Shown piece by piece: positions 12,661-25,869 of a stretch of DNA of 64,000 bases. Below the pieces are notes generated by a model. That model was not told the origin of the DNA, did no database searches, and saw only the letters and a program-made list of their open reading frames with translations. The DNA is taken from assembly GCA_907165065.1 (NCBI GenBank), contig OU015543.1, positions 10,357,501 through 10,421,500 of the forward strand, written 5' to 3'. Position numbers and translations under genes: made by a program. This stretch comes from Caprimulgus europaeus (taxonomy: Eukaryota > Chordata > Aves > Caprimulgiformes > Caprimulgidae). Within the stretch, counting starts at the first letter, position 1. The number at the start of each line of letters is the position of its first letter.

Positions 12661-12834
12661 GGTCACAGCATCCAGTGTGGTGTGGACTGGGAAAGGATCC
12701 TGAGAATAGAGGGCTTCTTATGAAATCATGGTGCAAGCTTGCAGCACAGCAGGTGCCCTTCTGGAACACATACATCTGTTTATGTTGGGATAGCGTAGCT
12801 GACAACGGGATAATAGAGCTTTGGTTTTTTTATA

Positions 12835-13001
12835 TAATTTTCTTTCTTTTTTAAATGTTTTTTTTTTTAAAAAAAGAACTTTATATATCCAACGGCATCG
12901 CGGAATATTGAAGGAAGAGCTTTCGCTTTGGAAATCATAAAGAAATCTTTAAAAGATTTAATTGCTGAGGTGGGGGTGTTGTGTGTGTGTGTGTGTATAT
13001 A
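12835..13001 (+). repeat. T/A-rich low complexity and (GT)8 microsatellite
   Basis: T-rich and A-rich runs at 12835-12875 are followed by unique DNA and then (GT)8 at 12981-12996, running into ATATAT. Simple sequence only. Confidence 0.8.
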
Positions 13002-13139
13002 TTTAAGCGAAGGGGAGAGCAGGCTGCCTATTAACCATTTAGGATCCTCAGCCCTGCTGATGAGCAGCAGCAGGATACAGGGGGGGACCATAGACAGAAT
13101 GCAACAATGCAAAAAAAAAATTATTTATTTATTTTGATT

Positions 13140-13398
13140 TTTTTTTTTGGTACGCTCCGACATTTGTACCAACAAATTGGTTCAGGATGCGCCGGATTTG
13201 CTCGGTTGTCTCCATTGTTGGAATTGTCTGGAGGAATTTTGTCACGCTAACGGTGGCTTTTTAAAAGGTGAGGTAATAGTGACGTAAAAATAAAATTGCC
13301 AACTTGATGAAATTAAGGGGGAAAATTAAGCTGTAGACGAGTTGTCATGACGACAAGGATGTTCTATTGATGAACTGTACTCCTCACTGTCCAATCAG
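13140..13398 (+). promoter_or_regulatory. CpG-bearing DNA immediately upstream of exon B
   Basis: About ten CpGs lie in 260 bp. There is a CRE/ATF-like TGACGTAA at 13280-13287, a TTGTC-ATGAC-GACAA inverted repeat at 13342-13356, and a CCAATCAG word at 13391-13398 that doubles as the splice acceptor of exon B. These features fit either a conserved intronic element or an internal promoter for a shorter CEP112 transcript. The sequence alone cannot decide. Confidence 0.35.
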
Positions 13399-13581
13399 AT
13401 AGTGGAGCTGAAGCTGGAGCATGAACAGGAGAAGACGCACCTATTCCAGCAGCACAACGCAGAGAAGGACTGCCTGGTCCGAGACCATGAACGGGAAATC
13501 GAGAAACTGGAGAAACAGCTTCGCGCTGCCATGGCAGAGCACCAGAGTAAAATTCAAGAATGCAGGAAACGAGACGGCCAG
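13399..13581 (+). CDS. CEP112: CEP112 internal exon B (61 codons)
   Basis: This exon continues the CEP112 coiled coil. The acceptor is ...CACTGTCCAATCAG and the donor CAG|GTAATG. It is 183 bp, phase 0-0. The residues start IVELKLEHEQEKTHL and include NAEKDCLVRDHEREIEKLEK; they end RKRDGQ. Charged residues dominate, with Leu, Ile and Val at coiled-coil spacing. The IVELKLEHEQEKTHL block is what I recall most clearly from vertebrate CEP112. The exon is richer in CpG than the other four and sits in the most CpG-rich part of the window. It joins EQQ|IVEL before it and DGQ|VICD after it. Confidence 0.88.
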
Positions 13582-13714
13582 GTAATGATCAATAACGTTT
13601 GAAAGGCGTACGCTTATTAGAAAATGCTAATAATGAGTGTTTCCTGGTTGCCAGCATTGTTGGTGATGCACGCTGTGTGAGCATTTGCGAAACTGGCACA
13701 CAAATGTGATTTTG

Positions 13715-13769
13715 TTTTTTCTTTTTTTCCCCTCTTTTTTTTTTTCCCGCTTTCCCTCCTCCCTTCCCA
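13715..13769 (+). repeat. Polypyrimidine tract
   Basis: A pyrimidine run of 55 bases (T-rich, then C-rich) with a single G at 13749, about 130 bp after exon B. It is not followed by a usable coding exon. Confidence 0.85.
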
Positions 13770-16700
13770 CTGCTGAATAGGGCTTTAACTGCAAAAACCA
13801 CAGGTAGCCAGATTAAAAATCCCATGGTGCGCTATAACTCGGCCTATTTATAATCTTGTCTCATTTTCTTTCATGATGGATTTGTTTAAGAAAAAAAAGG
13901 TATCTGTTCTTCTCTCCCCCCCAGCCCTCACACTCCTCCCTCCTTTTCTCCTTCCTGGGTAAATCCATATGAATTATATCTGCTTCACTTGTATGGGTTT
14001 TTTTTGTTGTTGTTGTTTTAAATCTCTGCAGGTAACTCACAAATGGCTTTATTTCATTTTGCTCATGTCTTTTTTTGTTTCAGTTTTGGATTCTAGGTTT
14101 GCACTGTGGTATTTGGTTACATATGTCGGATATTTGATAAGATGATGTGGGTTTGGGGCTGCTTACCATCCCGTTTATTTTCCTACACACACACACACGA
14201 ACCCCTCCCATCCTTCATCTCTGTGGTCACTGTTGGAAGCCATTTGGCAGAATAACCCCCAGCTGGGGTAGCATTTGACTCTTCAAACTTCTGGATGAAA
14301 TGCGCACTGTCAGCATGGAAAACGATCTTTATGAGTTTTCAGTTCAAAAAACATCTTATTGCATTTTTTCAATATATTTTGTAAGGATGGCATGGTAGAT
14401 TTTCCCTAAGTCCCTATATTAAAAAAAGGCCTGAAATGGCAATATTTAAAAATTTAAGGTGATTTTGTAGTTTAAAGAGTATTCAGAAAATAATCTTTAC
14501 TAATCAGCATTAGAATTACTTATCATGCATGGATTATTTTATACTAAAACTGGACATTTTGGTAAGGCATCTTTAAAGGCGTATGTTTTCCGCGCACCGC
14601 CGCCTTCCCTATGAGATGTAAGACTGACATTGAGGCATTTTCACTTTACTTTCCTGTAGACTGGTAGGCTCTGTCTTTCACTGACAACTATAATGTAGCG
14701 AAATGAAACTGAATATTTAATTTTTGAGGGTTTTTTTGTTGTTGTTGTTATCTTTGGATGACTCAGACTCTATTGAAATCTGGCTTAAGTAAGTCTATTG
14801 GAAAACAAACGGCTTGGTAGGGGAGGATGAGGGGTATATTGCAGAGCCAGGACTTATTTCTCCATTTCCACCATTATGGTTTTCCAAGGAAAATGAGAGA
14901 TTCTTTTATGAGAACACTTGGGAAGATGATATGCAGGTGGCTTCTGAAAAATTAAACCTTGCCTTTATTCTCTACTCTATTGTAAGAGCGAACAAAGACG
15001 TAAAACTCGTTTTTTAACTTTGGATTTTCTTGCTTTGGCCCAAGATGCATCTTAACTCTATAACTATTTGTGAGTGCCTTTTCAAAGTTGTATCATCCTC
15101 TCACCTGCATTCCTGGTGTTGTGTCTGCGTACAAAGGCAGAGCTGTTAAAAAATAACGGATTTAGAATAATATATCGAATTGTTCTGTCTTCACGCCAGC
15201 GCTCGTTGCAATTATTGTGGTGTGTGACGCTGAATACAAAGGTAAAAGGCGACCTTGAGCAAACTCAGAGAATCTGGGAGGTGCCTTGTAGATACATCTC
15301 TCTCTTTAGTTCTGTTGTGGATCATTTCTGGCAAAGATTGGAGCCCAAAGTTTGGTTGTGTTTCCTATTTGCAGTGGGATAGATAATGCTACTACAGGTG
15401 CTATGTAAAAAAAAAAAAAAAGGAAATTTTTTCCAGCCGTTAGGAAAATCTCAACAGTCTGAATAGCAAAAACTTTGGCCTTTTTACAGGGCTTTTCTTT
15501 GTAGTTTGGATATCTCTGTACAGTCATTTGAACATTGCTGCCATGAGAATGACATGTAAATCAGGGAAGAAAATGCGGTTGCCATTGACTCGAAGAGCTG
15601 TTGTTTATTTAAATTCTAATAAGAATCTATCAGCTTTCAAGGACTCCTATTTGTTTCCATTTTGGAAAATAAATCGTTCTTCTTTCCTTCCTCAGGTCTT
15701 TGTGTTAAAATTCACTTTTGTCTTTGCAGTGAGCTTATTAGACAATACTGATATTTCTTACGGAATTCTGACACACATTTGTAATAATTTTTTTTAATCT
15801 TTGCATGTATTTACTAAAATGCGTGTTTTGGACATCCATTGTGACTAATGGCCAAGTCCTTTCTGAAACATTTGATGGTCTCTTAACAGATATCACAGTG
15901 ATTTAATGAGTTTCTGTCGAAATAGCTTTTAAAAAACCTGTTAAATGTGAACCATGTTTGCCAGCAGTAATTTTTAGGACTGCTTTATATTACAGTGAAG
16001 GTGTGATGGAACAGGAGAAGAGGCCATTTTGCTTCACTAAATGAAAAGTAGATTTGTGGGGTTATTTTAAAAAATGGAAATAATAATTAGTGTTAATCAC
16101 ATCCAAGTAGCTTGGTTTGAAGGACCTATCTGTTCAGTGTTTAGTGAATGATTTGAAAGCTCCATTATTAAAAGTGTTCACTGTTATTCTTTCTTAAATC
16201 TCTCAGATATGAAAGAGTAGCAAATACTTAAAATACACATTTCTTACTATATTACTAAAGACAGCTATGGCTGAGTACTGTGGAACAATTTATTGTACTG
16301 TTACTGAAATATTATTTTTATGTTTTTTGTTGCATATCCAAGGTCTCTACTTTCACGTAGGTCTTCAGCTGCTGTGAAAGGGAGTATACAAAACGGTTAG
16401 ATTTTATTCAAATAAGAATAAATTTATTAATGCTTTAGTCAGAACTAAAGTATAAAAATCAAGGTTTTGGTGCATTGTGAGATTTTGATTAAATATAAAA
16501 TAATGTTGCTTCTTCTTTGAAATATAAGTTCAATATATCTTCAGGAAGGGAACTTGATTTAACTGCATCACCTTTTGTATTGCTGATGAACTTGTGGATA
16601 GCAACTGCGTTCCAGTTTAGCTCTTGGGTTTATCCATTTCTAGGAGGCTTGCTTTGATTTTTTTCTCTTAGGGTTGTAATGCTTGGGGCGGAGTAAATTG

Positions 16701-19700
16701 ACATGTAAGTCAATAAAAGTCAAAGCAGTACAAAGGCTTTTATGCCATGCTGTGTTCTTGTAGTCTTTTAAATCCTATAGGTTTTCTATGAATTGCCATA
16801 ATATTATTATTCTTTATACAGTAGCTAATAATGCAGGATTCTCTTTAAATAAATAATAAAAAAAGTAGTTCTGAATCACTACTTCTACTTAATTTAGATT
16901 TTTAAAAATTTTATTTGGATTTTCTTTAGGAACATTTTTAAGCTACAGTATGGTTGATCACTCATTCCTCCCCTTCCTAAATAATTTTAGTTTATACATT
17001 AGTTCACAAAACAGGGAAACTCCTTGGATCGTAGAGATCTTCCTTTTGTTTTAATAAAAACAGCTTTGCTACTGAATCGGCGGTTTTCTGAAGCAACACT
17101 TCTGATTACAGAGAATAATTCATCTAATTTGCTTCTGCAAAATAAGATAGCAAGGTTAGGAAATTTTAATAACGGATGCCCAATGGGTTGTGGTGTCAGT
17201 TGTACCCTTATATTTTCCCTTTGTCCTCTGAATGTCTTTCTCACCCTAGCATCTGACACGTGTCCTCAACCAGCTCGAAGATTTTCATGTTCCAGCTGCT
17301 GTACAAAGTTGGATTGTTTTTGTGCTTGTTCTTTGACCGTTGACCTTTGGGCAAGAAGAAGAAGAAAAAAAAAAAAATATCCCCCTGTAACTTCAAATAT
17401 AGCACTAAAGCGAGAGGGGGAAAAAAGTTTCCGTGAGGAAACTGAATTCTCTTTCTATGTTCTGTTACGAGATAATTGGCAGGTCCACTGTTTTCATCCA
17501 TGTGAAATTGGGTCAGGAGTAGCTCGAACGCTGAGGCACGTTTTGTCACTGATATCATGGTATTTAATTTTAATATATACTGTTTATACTCTTAAAAATG
17601 AGACTGCTTTAAGAGATCACTGATATTTGGGGGTGTCTCTTGGTAAACCATTACTGATTGGGAAAGGAAAACCTCCAGCAGTTCTGAAGTCGTGAGAATG
17701 GAAGTTGTTATAAAAATAGAGCAGGCTGGAGGTGGTGAGAAGAGTTAATAAGGTATTTTCCCGTGGATGAAGGATCTATTTCCTTTATCCTCTCTTGCTT
17801 TTTGCACTTCCCGTAATCCCCTTGTCCTTTACCATCCCAGTTTGCTTTAGTTTCTCAGAAATTGGTGTGTCCTTCCCTGGAGCCCCGTGTATAGGGCATC
17901 CTGACACTTCTGTCTTCTCCTCTTTGAAAATTTGCTCCTTTGCACTTGCCACTGTTGATCTTTCTACAACCGTTGCTTTGCACCTGGTTTTGTCTGAATT
18001 AATTCCAAGCTGTTTGAGCCTGTTGAGTTAACAATTAAAAAAACAACAACAACAAAACAGTAATGATAATTATTTTTATTCTAGCAGTGGTTGTTATTTT
18101 CCTTCTGGCACATCCTTGGTTTATGTTTATGGCTCTGCATGGTTAATTACTGTATCAACGAAGTGGGGGGAACGGAAAAGATTTATCTTGCCTCCATATA
18201 TGTAGTCAGTCTGGAGGGGTACTGTGCTGATATGTATTTCTGATGAAGAACTTTATCAACTATTGCCAAGAGAAAATACAAAAAAAAAAAGCTATAAATT
18301 TAATATCTAAATACCCCAACACATGCACGGTTTCTGTCAGTGTATAAATAATGCTGTAGCAGTAACTTTTCAGTGGTGTACTAATACAGAAGGAATTCAG
18401 GAGCATTTGTTTCCCAATAGGAGACTTTCTTAAACTTTGATCTGAAAGACCTTGTTGTTATGGTACAGATAAATCACTGATCAACTCTTCTACTTCATGT
18501 AATTGTTGTGTTATCTCCAAACACCAGTTTCCACAGAGATATTCTAGTATCGGTGGAAGCAGTTTGCTTGATCGTGTCTGGAGGGTACAGATAGATGTAG
18601 CCTGTGAAACATTCAGATGTTGATGGTGCTACTGAAGTCACTTCTGTGTACAATTTTGAGTAAATAAATGCTGTGACTCATTTTTGCTTTGATTTCTTTT
18701 TCTTTTCTCAATAGAAGATGTGTTTGGCAGGAGAAGAAATGCATTGTTTGCTACGCAGGCTTTCTCTGCAGACAGTCTAAATGATGGAGTTGCAATATAA
18801 ATATTTGTTGTATTTTATTTGGAGAGTAGCTCTTGGGCTCACAGTCAGACTTCTGTAGACAGTCAGCCGTTCCCTTTTAGCCTTTCCTAAACAAAAGCTT
18901 TTGGCTATATTGCTGCATGTTTAATTTACCACAAATCAACCCAGGATAATGAATATGGCTGTTGATGTAAAATATTTAAAATATCAGATATTTGTTGCAG
19001 CAGTTGCATGGTTTTCCTCAGTTATTTTTCATAGTCTGCTGACTCAGAGTTGGGATGGATCCTGTTTCTGGGGAATATCTACTAAAATCAAGGACCTGAT
19101 GATGGGTCTTATAGAGACATTCAAACTGGGCTTTAACTAATAGTGTTGCTGTGAAGTGGAGAGTTCAGTGAAATGGCCAAATGCACCAGTTTCCTGGGGA
19201 AATGTTCAATTACTGTCCCATGTTGGGCTCGGTAATCAACACAGCCAGTTTCAGCTGCACTTGAGTAACTGCAGAGGAGCTGTGGGAAGAGTTTGGGCTA
19301 CAGCATAGACTTCATTTTTGAGATTGGAGCCAATTAGTTGCCCTGAAACTGAAGCACATGGTTCAGGGATCCTTCCATCAAGCATCCCTATCAAGGTGAA
19401 GGTCTGGGTCTCCTGTGCACCTTCCCCTTCCCTGCTCAGATGAAGCCACCTTGCCACGTTTGCTGTTTTGCGTCAAGCACTCCGCTTCTGGTCTCCACTT
19501 CTAAGGCGCTGCTTCTGTTTGAGATGCCTTTCAAAAGGCTGTTGAACAAGCTATAAACATCTGCCACTTCCTCACTTAATGGAACCATCAAAGTGTTCTC
19601 GTGCTGGAGTGGGTGATCATCTTTGATATCTTCCACATTTTTCCTTGACTCTCACTTTTTACGATGTGACTGAAATTAGACAGTGAGGAATTCGGTGCAG

Positions 19701-20997
19701 GAGGTGTGGCGTTACTTGCTCCTCTGGCCTTTTATACCTCAGGCTGCTCAGCATTTGAAATATTTACTAAAGGTGTTTTCAGAAGCCAGACATAATGGTG
19801 CATAAATTATCATTTCCTGATTAAAAATGTTAAGTTAGCTTAGGAGAGAACTGACATTTTGTGCTGTCTACGGTGTATGTAAAAGAGAAAGCAGTTGCCA
19901 TAGAAACTAGCTCATCACATAATATGAACTCTCATTCTGAGATGGAGTTCTTTCAGCAAAATGGACTTTTTGTGTATAGAATATGAAATTGAATATATAC
20001 TGTAGTCATTATTACACTGTACTCAACTTTTTATATTATTTTTTTTGTTTTAATTTTAAGTATTGTCAGCTGAAAAGGGGGAGTATATTGTTTCACTTGA
20101 GTAGGGGCAGGGTGTATATCAGATGGCAGTAATTTTATTTTATAGCAGTAATTTTATTTTATACCAGTACTCCCTGTTTAGGAAAAAATGATTATTTCAT
20201 GCAGAAAAGTTAATAAATGCAGAATAATTTATCTGGAAAAAAAATAAATCAGTTTTGCTCATCAGTGAGGTAAAGGATCTTTATGCTGGTTTCTAACACA
20301 CAAACTAGGTGTGGCTTTGCATATAGTGTGTGTGTGGTAGTTACAGTGAGGTATTAACACTAACAGACAATAAGCTATAGATAATGTGAAATTATTTTTT
20401 AAAGTTATATAAATGAATACTGAAATAATAAATGGTCAAGTACATTAATAAACACAAAGCAGGTGATAGTAACTGCAGCATTTGAGATGGTGTAACACAA
20501 TTTGTCAGCAGAGAGGCGAAAATACTGTGTGACTTGGCAGAAATGGCCAACTTCCAGTATAGGCTCTTGATTTTGAAATAGGAGGAGCTCATGATTTCTG
20601 TTAGAAGTTCAGTGTATGGCACAGCAAGGCTCTAAAGTTGCTTACTGATATTACTTCCAAGTGTAGAGTTGAAGTCTTCTCTTTTGAATGTAGTTTCTGT
20701 GGTATCAGATTGTTCCAAATATGACAACTAAACTTTGATAAATGTCTTAGAGAAGGGGGTGCTAACTCACAGCGTTCTTTGTTAATGTTTCGTAGGTCTT
20801 TTGAAAAATTGCTTTTTAGGATTCTCTTATAACTTACTTGAGAGTATGCTGAATAGAAGAAACCTGACTTCTCCTAATCCATAGGACAAGTACAGCAATT
20901 TGGAAAACAGCAGCAATACCTACTTCAAACATTCCGCTGAATGGCTGATGGGACATGTTGTGATGGGAGATCAGGAGTCATATTGAAATCTTTCACA
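13770..20997 (+). other. CEP112 intron B-C, first part: no gene recognised
   Basis: AT-rich intron with short simple repeats: (CA)n at about 14186-14199, GTT runs at about 14003 and 14735, and an A run at 15408-15421. The longest open frame of the window (17024-17623, plus strand) lies here, but it shows no domain, crosses an (AGA)n/A-run, and is not flanked by convincing splice sites in register with the gene. Two overlapping minus-strand frames at 19251-19636 are discussed under findings. Confidence 0.6.
20126..20163 (+). repeat. 19-bp perfect tandem duplication
   Basis: GCAGTAATTTTATTTTATA occurs twice without change (20126-20144 and 20145-20163). This is a recent slippage or duplication event. 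Confidence 0.9.
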
Positions 20998-21680
20998 GCA
21001 TCATAGAGTAATTTGGTTTGGAAGGACCTCTGGAGGTCATCATGTCCAGCCTCCTGTCTTCTCTACAATTCTTTTTCATGCTCAGTTGAAGACAGCAATT
21101 AGATTCCTCTTAAGTCTTCTGTCCTCCAGGCTGAACAAACCTGGTTTATTGAACTTCCTGAAGGTCCTAGTGGCCTCTTCCTCTAGCTTGCAGAGTTTGA
21201 GGTCCCTGTGAATGGCAACCTTGCTCTCCAACATACTGACCACTTCCCCCCAAAAGATGCCATCCACAGTATCACACGGGTTTCATTGTGTCCCATCATC
21301 CAGGTCATTGCTGGAATTGTTAAACTGTATTGTTCCCATTTGACCTTTGAGAAATGCCACTGGTTGCCTGTTCACTCCTGCTCTCCAAACCCAGTGGTCC
21401 AGTGAGTTCTCCACTCACATTATAGTTCGCCTATCTAGTCTATGTCTTTTCAATTTGACTATACAGATGCTATAAAAACCTGGATCAAAAGTCTTGCTAA
21501 AGTCAAGACATTGTCAGTGATTTAATTGTAGAAAACAATCAGTTTGGTCAAGTATAATTTGCCCTTGGTACATCCAGGTTGGCTGTTCCCAGGGACCATT
21601 TTGTTCCTCGTGTGCCTGGAAATTATATCATGGAGTTTTACACCATATTTTTTCAAGGCATGGAGGTCAGGGTGTCCTAT
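20998..21680 (-). repeat. CR1 LINE, RT end plus 3' end, minus strand, old
   Basis: Read on the plus strand it starts with the reverse complement of the CR1 tail region (ATAGAGTAATTTGGTTTGGA, GGACCTCTGGAGGTCATC). It then passes through CCTCCAGGCTGAACAAACC, CCCATCATCCAGGTCATT and CAAAAGTCTTGCTAAAGTCA to CCCTTGGTACATCCAGGTTG and TGGAGGTCAGG. The far part corresponds to the reverse-transcriptase coding region of CR1. It is clearly diverged with many stops, so it is an old, dead copy. Confidence 0.88.
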
Positions 21681-24600
21681 CTATGACTACCTCCTAAGAT
21701 GCTGTGTATTGCAAATGAAGTAGTTAATTCTTTTAAACCATGCTCTTGCTCTTGTCCTTGCTTCTAGAGAAAGATTATCTAAAATCAATTTAGTCTCTTT
21801 TCCTTAGGTCAGCAGATGTTAATTCCATTCACTCACTGTCACCATAAATCAGGTTTTGAACAGTAGTCTGGCTGTTAAATGATTTATCTGATAGGAGAGA
21901 TTTTATGATCCATTCAGTTCCTCAATTCAAAGGTATTATAAATACCAAATGAAAGAATGAAACACTAGAAGAGAAATTATGACAATCTGTAGTTTGGAAT
22001 GTTAACACCACTTGTTTTGGCAGTAGTACTGGTCTTAAAACAATAGGATCCATATGGATGCTAATTTTCCCAATTTGAGTAATGAATACAACCTCTTTAT
22101 GGTTTAAGTAATGGTATTACTCAATACCACTGCGGGGTCCGGTAGACGGTTTCATGATGAGGTAATAAATAGCAATTTTGGAGAGCTGATTATTTGTATT
22201 TTTCTTTTATGTGGTTTATGATGGGGGTAGAAGAAATCACAAAGCCAGTGAAAAGCCTTGCCCTCTCCTGTAGCTGACATACTTTGGCTGAAGATATGTC
22301 AGCTGAGAAATATGAGACCATCCATAAAGCTCTGCATGCTCCCACATTAAAGTATTACAGAAAAACCTTCAAGTGGAAAACCAGTAACAAATTGCAGCTG
22401 AGATGCTTATAGCATACTGCACTGTCCTGGGCACCCTACCACTGCTCTGCTAATTCCTTTGCAGATTGCTTTAGTCAGAAAGAAAAACGGAAGACTTCTC
22501 TGGCTTTCCTGTATTTCATAGACAGGAGCTATGAGAGGGGAAAAAAATCCCCCAAACCTCATGATGAGTTATCTATGGATCTGAAGATGATGTTACTGAC
22601 ACAGACACCAGGCTGAGTGCTTCACTGTTAAACATCTGTTTGCCCACTGGTCCAACCCTGATGTCTGTAGCAACTCTGCGAAGTCTCCGTTCCTGCCTCA
22701 GATGTTTGGAATTTGCTAACCCATCAGCTGGAGGGGTAGCCAAGCGCTCTGCACTCTTTCAGCACCGCTCCTCACGCTGGTGCAATGCTCTGTGTGTGCT
22801 CCCAACTCCTTCCCTTGGTTTCAGCTCCAGGAGATGGTTTCTGATCCACCCCTTCCAAGCTGCTTGATCTCCTTTTTTACCAGAATGCCAACTCTTGGCA
22901 CGCCATGCCACGTGGGGTGTAGGCTGGGCTTTGTCTCCGGCCAGTTCTGAGCAGTGAGTAACAAGCACGTGCCAGCGAAGGTCTCCTGATGGGGCTTCAC
23001 AGGACGTACAAACCAAAGAAACGGGGCAAATCAGTGAACTGCAAGGAAATGTGTTGGTCCTGAGTGGTGGAGCCTGTTGGTCACCAGCTGTGTGCTCTGG
23101 TCAGCCCCACTGTGACCCACCACCTCAGGGGAGTCAGCTCGGAAGAGGCCGTTGCCCGTCTCTCCTTTTCAGAACTGGGACTCTGCATTTGGCCCTCGGG
23201 CAGGACCAGCTGCCCTGGCAGAGCCTTGGAGGGCCCACACAGTCTTCTGTATTGCATTTCCCATCTTGATTCATTATCTCCTTGTCTTTTCTGCTGCCAT
23301 TTTGTGTTTCTGTTTTCCCTCAAACCCAGATAAGAGCAGGGATTTTAGGTTGGGCGTTTGGGGAAATTCCAGCTAGGGAAAGCTTTGTGTGTCCTCAGCT
23401 GTAGGCTTTGGCCATGTGCTGGGCATGTATGTTCCAGCTTCCAGAACTGTATGTGCCCTTTTTGCAAGTTGTCATTTTTCTTCTTGGAAACCTTTTTTAA
23501 AAAAAAATATTTTATTTTAAGAAACAAAATAGAAAGAAAAGACATTATTTAAAAGTACAGTATTTTCAATATGAAGTCAGACAGCGGAGCTGTTCTTTGG
23601 TCCAGTCACCTTTGAAGAAATGATTGTCACCTTACTGTAACAAATCCTGTTCCTTCATTTTGTGAGTGGCACAGACTCTGACAGTGATTTAAGGTCTTTA
23701 GTGTTGATTTCATGTGAAAAAAATATTTTTCACAGTATGACTTTAAAGGAGACTTTTTTCCTCCAATTACTCTACATGTTGGCAGCAAATTAGCTTTGAG
23801 GGAATATTGTGCACATCATAGTTCCCTCTTGATGTACTGGGGAGTAATTTTTGGATCTTTTAGCTCAGTCAGGCCAGTGACTGACATTGTTCATGTCTTC
23901 TGTTTCTGTAGATTTGAAAGACTTTCTTTTGACAGGGAAGGTGATATGGAAAAAAAAGAAGCCAAAGCACAAGAAGTGATTGGCAAAGTGGTGATATCAT
24001 CAAATGTTCAAAGACTTTGCAAATTGAAGCTTATTAGGCTGACATTTTGTCTTCTATTCAGCACTAATTGGAATCATGCCTGGGTGCATGATGTGGAAGG
24101 TGCTTAATACCTGAGTGTTTATCATGACAAAATGACAGAAATCGATGTCAAGGATGCTGTAGATTTCTGTTTAATGGAGAAAACAATATATTTCAAACTG
24201 CAATTACATATCTCACAGTAATTTGCACTCATATGTATGAAAGACCTCCTGAAATATTGCAGATAAGAAAACTTTAATTTTGGCCCCTAAAATATTGACC
24301 TGATTGTGAATATTCCATTTTCAGGTTTTAAAGTTTTTCTTCAGAGTTCATAAAAATAACACTGTTGTAGTTTGGAAGGGGGTGGGGGAAGAGAGAGAGA
24401 GACAAAAAACCTGACAAAGTGTTTTTACTTGAAACAGATCTGAAAATCCCAGGAAGAGTGAACTCTCACACGGTTGATACAATTCTTCTAAAGTTGTTTC
24501 TGACAGCTTGAGTTCCTTTGTAGTCTATGCTTTCTGCTGTATTGGCATCTGTAAAATGAATTTAGAAAAGAGAAATAGCGAGGAAAGTGATTTTTGGAAA

Positions 24601-24932
24601 GGCAGCCACTGCAAATAGAATGCACTGGAATATTTGAAAGTAGCTGCATGTTGTCCCGCTGTGCTTGGTGTCATGAGGGATTTCTGAGGTTCCTGCCCCT
24701 ATCAAGGGCACACATGTGCTGTCTGGGATAACACACGACCTGTGTGTTAGTCTACATCTTCATCTTGGACCTTATGAAGTTGAATTCAGATCTTCAGTTT
24801 AACCTCTAGTATAACATAAAATTAATATTTATTCAACAGTCAATGTAAACAACTAGCTGTTAGTTGAAATAATTACCTGAATTACTGTTCCTAATGAAAT
24901 ACAGAGCCATCATTGTGAAGTAATATATTTTC

Positions 24933-25002
24933 TAAAAAAACCAAAACCAACAACCAACCAAAAAAAAACCAAACAAAACAAAACCAAAAAAGCAAACACA
25001 AA
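24933..25002 (+). repeat. A/C-rich low-complexity run
   Basis: A run of A-rich words (AAACCAAAACC, CAACCAACC, AAACAAAACAAAACC) without G until near its end. The opposite strand is a T/G-rich GGTTTTG-type repeat of the kind common in this window. Confidence 0.85.
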
Positions 25003-25848
25003 TCAATGTAGTCTGGCTGCTCGTAGGAATTACTGGTCATTATATCAGTGATACAGCTGCTGGTGTGCTACTGTAAACTCCAGCAATCCTGTAACTAATA
25101 AGATGTTGACAGGCAGTAGTTAAGGGGCTGATGGTAATTATTTGTACTGCTGGAATCCTCTCAGGGGTCTGAGCCTTACATTGTGTTAGTGAAAATATAT
25201 AACAGACAATTCCTGGCCCAGTAAGCTCGTAACATAAATGTGCTTATAGGATATTAGAAGAGGGGGCAGCAAGGAGAAGGTTGAGGACCAATGACAAACA
25301 ATGAGATTGACATGGTTTGAGCAAGAAAGCAGAAGACCCAGCACATGAACTGCTTCCCTCAAATGTCTCTACTCATGACTTATTAAAAATGCCTTTCTAT
25401 TATTTGTCTGTAGCATTAAGAGATATCTAAAGTCTACTGGACACTTGCTATGTCTGCACCTGCTGCTGTTATCAAAGGTTTCTTATGTGAACAAATAGAG
25501 AAGGAAAAAGTGACTTTGACTTTAGGTGAGAGATGAGCACATGAAGGACATTTGTCTGGTCAAAGTTTAGGAACACTTGTAATGATTTATATGCTTATCC
25601 AAATGCTAATTGTTCAGTCTATTCAAGCTATATTTAATAACAACTAACTGTAAGCCTTCTAAAACCATGCATTGTATTGATTTCCTTGTAGGAAAGCAAA
25701 TTTAAAGAATAATTTGTTATTGTAATTTTGATCTGTTGGATACCGTTGTTGGGGAGTGAAGGGGGAGACAATGGAACAGGACCCAAGCTGTCAATATGTC
25801 ATTGATAATATCAGAGAGGAAATACTGGTTTTCCTGCTAAAGTCAGTT

Positions 25849-25869
25849 GGGGGGTGTGTGTGTGTGTGT
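25849..25869 (+). repeat. (GT)n microsatellite
   Basis: A short G run passing into about eight GT dinucleotides. No other content. Confidence 0.85.
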
